Origin: an uncultured Flavobacteriaceae bacterium
GTDB taxonomy: Bacteria > Bacteroidota > Bacteroidia > Flavobacteriales > Flavobacteriaceae
Length of the DNA: 8,753 nucleotides
Reading direction: 5' to 3'
Assembly (NCBI GenBank): GCA_945788155.1
Contig: CALZKX010000262.1
Location: forward strand, 1 to 8,753
In this document: positions 5,470 through 8,753 of the stretch, piece by piece
How the letters are laid out: each line of letters begins with the position of its first letter
How positions within the stretch are numbered: position 1 is the stretch's first letter
Notes under the pieces: generated by a model
What the model was told of the DNA's origin: nothing
Databases searched by the model: none
The model's input: only the letters and a program-made list of their open reading frames with translations
Made by a program: the position numbers and the translations under genes

Positions 5470-6981
5470 ATGAAAAAGTTATTATTACTATTCATAGGCA
5501 TGATATCTATGCCTACTATGTTCGCTCAAGATATTACAGATGCAGTAAGATATTCATCGGACAATATTGAAGGAACTGCTAGGTTTAAAGCCATGAGTGG
5601 TGCTTTTGGTGCCTTAGGAGGAGATATTTCTGCTATGAGCATCAATCCAGCGGGTTCGGCAATTTTTAGTTTCAGCCACATGTCATTATCAATTTCTAGT
5701 TATAATTATAATAATGAGACCAATTATTTTAATAGTGTAAATACAAACTCAAATTCTGATTTTGCATTTAACCAAACTGGAGCCGTTTTTGTGTTTAACA
5801 GTAGAAATAATTCGCCTTGGAGGAAATTTGTTTTAGGTTTTACTTATGACCAAACTCAAAATTTTGATGATGATTTTTATGCTTCAGGCACGAGTACAAC
5901 ATCCATTGATAGCTATTTTTTAGCTAATGCGCAAGGTTTAAGATTGGATGAAATAACTGCTTTACCAGGTGAGTCCATTGATGATGCTTATAATGATATA
6001 GGAGCCACGTATGGCTTTACAAATCAACAGGCATTTTTAGGGTATGAATCATATATTTTAGAACCAGATATGGACGATGATGCCAATACGCTATATTTTT
6101 CGAATATCGCTCCTGGAACTTTTAATCAAGAATATTCTTATGCTGCAACTGGTTATAACGGAAAATTCGGTATTAATCTTGCAGTACAATACGAAGACAA
6201 TTTATATTTAGGTTTAAACCTAAACTCTCATTTTATTAATTACGATCGTTCTACATTTTTATTTGAAGAAAACTCAAATGCTGGCTCGTTGGTTACCGAA
6301 GTGGATTTTGAAAACAATCTTTCCACTATAGGCAATGGGTTTTCTTTCCAATTAGGTGGAATTGCAAAACTATCAAATGATGTAAGGGTTGGACTTAGTT
6401 ATGACTCCCCAACATGGTACACTATAAGTGAAGAAACAAGCCAATATGTGGCATCTGTTAGGGACGATGGTGGACCAACAACAGCTATTGTAGATCCACG
6501 AATAATAAATATATATCCCGATTATAAACTACAAACTCCTGCGAAAATAACAGGAAGTATTGCTTTGGTATTAAGCAAGCAAGGACTTATTAGCTTTGAT
6601 TATTCTAGAAAGGATTATGGAAGCACTAAATTTAAACCTGTATCTGATACTTATTTTGCTTCGCAGAACTCCAATATTTCAAACAATTTAAAAGTTGCTA
6701 ATACTTATAGAATTGGAGGCGAATTAAGGCAGGACAACTTTAGTTTTAGAGGTGGTTATAGATTGGAACAAAGCCCTTACAACGACACTTCATTTTATGG
6801 AGATTTAAAAGGATATTCGTTAGGAATAGGTTATAATTTTGGAGGCACAAGATTGGACTTAGCTTACGAAAATTCTAAAAGAGACATTAACTACCAATTA
6901 TATAATGTAGGGTTGACCAATGCCGCAAGAATTAATAGAGAAAACTCAAACTTTACATTGTCATTGAGCATGAATCTATAG
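5470..6981 (+). CDS. OmpP1/FadL/TodX-family outer-membrane transport protein
   Basis: FadL-family proteins are outer-membrane beta-barrels with an N-terminal plug that pass hydrophobic compounds such as fatty acids or aromatics. The 503 residues start with a Sec signal peptide (MKKLLLLFIGMISMPTMFAQ, likely cleaved after A19 before QD). The family's N-terminal signature follows: GTARFKAMSGAFGALGGD with the NPAG motif at 59-62. Alternating hydrophobic/polar strands rich in Tyr, Asn, Gly and Ser run to the end, and the last strand is NFTLSLSMNL. Length is somewhat above E. coli FadL (446) and usual for Bacteroidota. Similar proteins are often labelled hemin receptor in flavobacterial genomes; nothing here shows heme binding. 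The substrate cannot be told from sequence. It lies 30 bp after the low-complexity lipoprotein with no promoter or terminator between, and ends at the bidirectional terminator at 7001-7035. Confidence 0.9.
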   Translation: MKKLLLLFIGMISMPTMFAQDITDAVRYSSDNIEGTARFKAMSGAFGALGGDISAMSINPAGSAIFSFSHMSLSISSYNYNNETNYFNSVNTNSNSDFAFNQTGAVFVFNSRNNSPWRKFVLGFTYDQTQNFDDDFYASGTSTTSIDSYFLANAQGLRLDEITALPGESIDDAYNDIGATYGFTNQQAFLGYESYILEPDMDDDANTLYFSNIAPGTFNQEYSYAATGYNGKFGINLAVQYEDNLYLGLNLNSHFINYDRSTFLFEENSNAGSLVTEVDFENNLSTIGNGFSFQLGGIAKLSNDVRVGLSYDSPTWYTISEETSQYVASVRDDGGPTTAIVDPRIINIYPDYKLQTPAKITGSIALVLSKQGLISFDYSRKDYGSTKFKPVSDTYFASQNSNISNNLKVANTYRIGGELRQDNFSFRGGYRLEQSPYNDTSFYGDLKGYSLGIGYNFGGTRLDLAYENSKRDINYQLYNVGLTNAARINRENSNFTLSLSMNL

Positions 6982-7000
6982 TACAATTATTTTAACATAT

Positions 7001-7035
7001 AAAAGCGTAATGGATATTTCCATTGCGCTTTTTTT
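7001..7035. terminator. Bidirectional terminator between convergent envelope genes
   Basis: AAAAGCGTAATGGA (7001-7014) and TCCATTGCGCTTTT (7019-7032) form a 14-bp stem with one G-U pair and a 4-nt loop, followed by T to 7035. It lies 19 nt after the FadL-like stop. On the minus strand it starts right at the stop of the T9SS protein, with a shorter T-tract (TTTTAT), so it is strong for the plus strand and weaker for the minus. Confidence 0.9.
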
Positions 7036-8753
7036 ATCTCTTGAGTGAAAAATGAGCCCTAAATTGTTTTACAATACCATCGCTAGGTTCTAGGTATTGC
7101 ACAACAAACCAATAATCGTTTGATGGCAGTTTTTTACCATTAAAAGTACCATCCCAACCAACGCCTGTTGGGCTTAATTGTTTTAACAACTTGCCAAATC
7201 TATCAAAAATAAATATTCGTGCATTTGGTTGTGCATTTATCCCTGTAATATTCCAAGTATCGTTATAACCGTCGCCATTTGGTGTGAAAAATTTTGGATA
7301 ATCCATAACCGTAACTGTAGCAGCAGCTAAGCCACAACCATTTTTATCCCTAACTGTTACTGTATGCTCACCTAATGAGACATTTTCAAACACATTACTA
7401 TCTTGCCATGGCCCATTATCTAAATTATACTCATAATCGCCATTTCCTATAGCCTCAACCTCAATAATATGATTATTAGCAAAAGCCGAAGATGTTACTG
7501 TTGCAGTTACAATTGGAGGAGAACTCTCACTAACTGTAGTGTTTTCTACTCGTTGGCAATTAGTTACATTGTTTGTTACTGATACACTATAATCGCCAGC
7601 TTGTATTGCTAAATAACTTGAATTTGTCGCTCCTAAAATAATGGTATTGTTTAAACGCCATTCAAAGGTGTAATCTAAAGTAGATAATCCTGTATCTATT
7701 AAAGGGGTACCAATAATTTCTGTGCCATTGGTATTTCCACAAATTATGTAATTATCTTCTAAAGTAAATTCTGGTAAGAGATTAACATTTAAAGACAATT
7801 GGGTGGTAGCAAAACACACAGTATTTATTGCCGAAGTATCATCAACTCGTGCATAAATTATTTGTGGATTAGACGTGTTTTGAAAAGGTGATGTTAATTG
7901 ATTTATACCAGCATCAGCATCTGCCTGCGACTCATAATAACTTACTAAATTAACTATTGGGTCCTGTCCATCTAAAACAAAAGTATCTTGTGATGTTAAA
8001 TCAAATTGAGCAACGCCATCATTAGCATTAAAATCATCACATAAAGTATATTCAATAGGAATAGCATCAGGGTTTGCTGAAGGTGTATTGAGTTCTTCAA
8101 TAATAAAACTCATAGAAGCATCGTCACAATTTGTGTTTATATTTCTAATATTTATATAAATTGTTTGAGCGTTGACAATATTGGTATAAGGACTTGCCAA
8201 CGGATTTATACCAGTATCAGCATCAGCTTGAGAGATGTGATATGTTACTGCAAAATCTGTTGGATTTTGACCATTTAATATTTCTGTAGTTTTTGATTCT
8301 AAATCAAATTGAGCAACACCATCTGCATTTACTTCACAAATAAAATAATTGCTTACAGTTGTTGTATTTGGTAGGTCGTTAACCAGAATATTAAAATCTA
8401 CCACAGCAAAGCATGACGTTACATCATTGGTAACTCGCACATAAATAGTTTGTGGTGAAGATGTGTTTGTATAGGTTGTTGGTGTTGCAATTGCATTTAC
8501 AGCGTTTTGGGCATCAATATTGGTTTGGTAATAGGTTGCGGATACTCCAACTTCGCCATTTACTATGTATGCTTCGTTAAGTGTTAAATCAAATATTTCT
8601 TGATTATCGCCTGTATTGTTATCATCACACAATTCAATATCTGGTGCATCGTTTAGTGATGCTGGATTTGGTAGTACATTTAAGGTTAGTGTAGTAAAAC
8701 CAAAGCAACTTGTTATATTATCAGTAACACGCGCAAATAGTGTTTGCGAATTA
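7034..8753 (-). CDS. T9SS type B secreted repeat protein, N-terminus beyond window
   Basis: The frame is open from the right edge (first full codon at 8752) to the stop at 7034, giving 572 visible residues. No signal peptide is seen, so the start lies outside; a TTG at 8632 is internal. Visible order: the tail of one repeat; three repeats of about 97-100 residues (8632-8345, 8344-8048, 8047-7748), each with an opening Cys motif (CDD or CEV), an FDL motif, a Q-x-IY-x-x-(V/I)-(R/D) strand and a second Cys; an Ig/PKD-like domain (about 7747-7523, FEWRLNN to NCQ); a SprB-repeat-like domain (about 7522-7304, YEYNLDNGPW to RDKNGCG); and a C-terminal CHU_C domain (7300-7037) starting YPKFFTPNGDGYNDTWNI and ending HFSLKR. 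CHU_C is the type B signal for the type IX secretion system, so the protein should be exported across the outer membrane and kept on the surface or released. An adhesin role is inferred from architecture; the ligand is unknown. Confidence 0.92.
   Translation of the reverse strand, partial: NSQTLFARVTDNITSCFGFTTLTLNVLPNPASLNDAPDIELCDDNNTGDNQEIFDLTLNEAYIVNGEVGVSATYYQTNIDAQNAVNAIATPTTYTNTSSPQTIYVRVTNDVTSCFAVVDFNILVNDLPNTTTVSNYFICEVNADGVAQFDLESKTTEILNGQNPTDFAVTYHISQADADTGINPLASPYTNIVNAQTIYINIRNINTNCDDASMSFIIEELNTPSANPDAIPIEYTLCDDFNANDGVAQFDLTSQDTFVLDGQDPIVNLVSYYESQADADAGINQLTSPFQNTSNPQIIYARVDDTSAINTVCFATTQLSLNVNLLPEFTLEDNYIICGNTNGTEIIGTPLIDTGLSTLDYTFEWRLNNTIILGATNSSYLAIQAGDYSVSVTNNVTNCQRVENTTVSESSPPIVTATVTSSAFANNHIIEVEAIGNGDYEYNLDNGPWQDSNVFENVSLGEHTVTVRDKNGCGLAAATVTVMDYPKFFTPNGDGYNDTWNITGINAQPNARIFIFDRFGKLLKQLSPTGVGWDGTFNGKKLPSNDYWFVVQYLEPSDGIVKQFRAHFSLKR
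7748..8632 (-). repeat. Three ~100-residue repeats in the T9SS protein
   Basis: The opening cysteines recur every 97-100 residues and the second cysteines every 95-104. Repeats 2 and 3 are the closest pair, sharing DGVAQFDL, then NGQ/DGQ-P, SQADADxGIN and the LxSP(Y/F) turn. At DNA level the segment around the SQADAD codons is nearly the same in both (near 7900-7930 and 8205-8235). The repeated pairs of Cys could form one disulfide per unit. Confidence 0.8.

Noticed and set aside
4643..5473. Several open frames on both strands across the lipoprotein gene (minus 4643-5032 and 5049-5435; plus 4793-5068, 4809-5036 and 5240-5473).
   Set aside because: They are reading-frame echoes of the GGNTAT and Arg/Ser repeats, with monotonous His/Asn, Met/Val, Leu/Trp or Leu/Asp/Glu composition, and have no promoter or start context. 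The lipoprotein frame has a signal peptide and synonymous repeat variation.
8630..8632. A TTG codon that could open a 532-residue version of the T9SS protein.
   Set aside because: The same frame continues without a stop to the right edge and encodes another repeat tail (QTLFARVTDNITSC, then LPNPASLNDAPDIEL), so the TTG is an internal leucine and the gene is truncated by the window.

Overview
The window is AT-rich and looks like chromosome from a marine-type member of the Flavobacteriaceae (Bacteroidota). The signs are a Rho with a long Lys/Gln/Asn-rich insertion, a short ProRS of the archaeal/eukaryal type, TAnnTTTG-type promoter elements, start codons without clear Shine-Dalgarno sequences, an OmpP1/FadL-family barrel, and a secreted repeat protein ending in a type B (CHU_C) type IX secretion signal.

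Layout. At the left edge is the 5' part of a minus-strand DUF4293-type membrane protein (1-316), divergent from rho (535-2184). rho ends at a strong hairpin terminator. It is convergent with a minus-strand unit, tRNA-Glu(UUC) followed 21 nt later by rpsT. That unit has one near-perfect Bacteroidota promoter upstream of the tRNA and one terminator after rpsT. Next is proS (2807-4285, minus). A compact divergent promoter region with a 10-bp inverted repeat separates it from a plus-strand pair: a low-complexity lipoprotein (Tyr/Gly block, then Arg/Ser/Asn tail) and, 30 bp later, a FadL-like outer-membrane protein (5470-6981). A bidirectional terminator separates that pair from the 3' part of a minus-strand T9SS-secreted repeat protein that runs off the right edge (7034-8753).

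How it fits together. The left two thirds is housekeeping: transcription termination (Rho), ribosome assembly (bS20) and tRNA supply and charging (tRNA-Glu, ProRS). The right third is cell envelope: a probable lipoprotein/barrel operon and a secreted, probably adhesive, surface protein. I see no mobile element, CRISPR array, phage gene or defence system.

The most unusual item is the lipoprotein, whose last 143 residues contain Arg but no Lys, Asp or Glu. Its likely translation start is also 27 nt downstream of the longest open frame, because a promoter -7 element lies directly against the first ATG. These are observations on a largely conventional region; I do not claim a new system.
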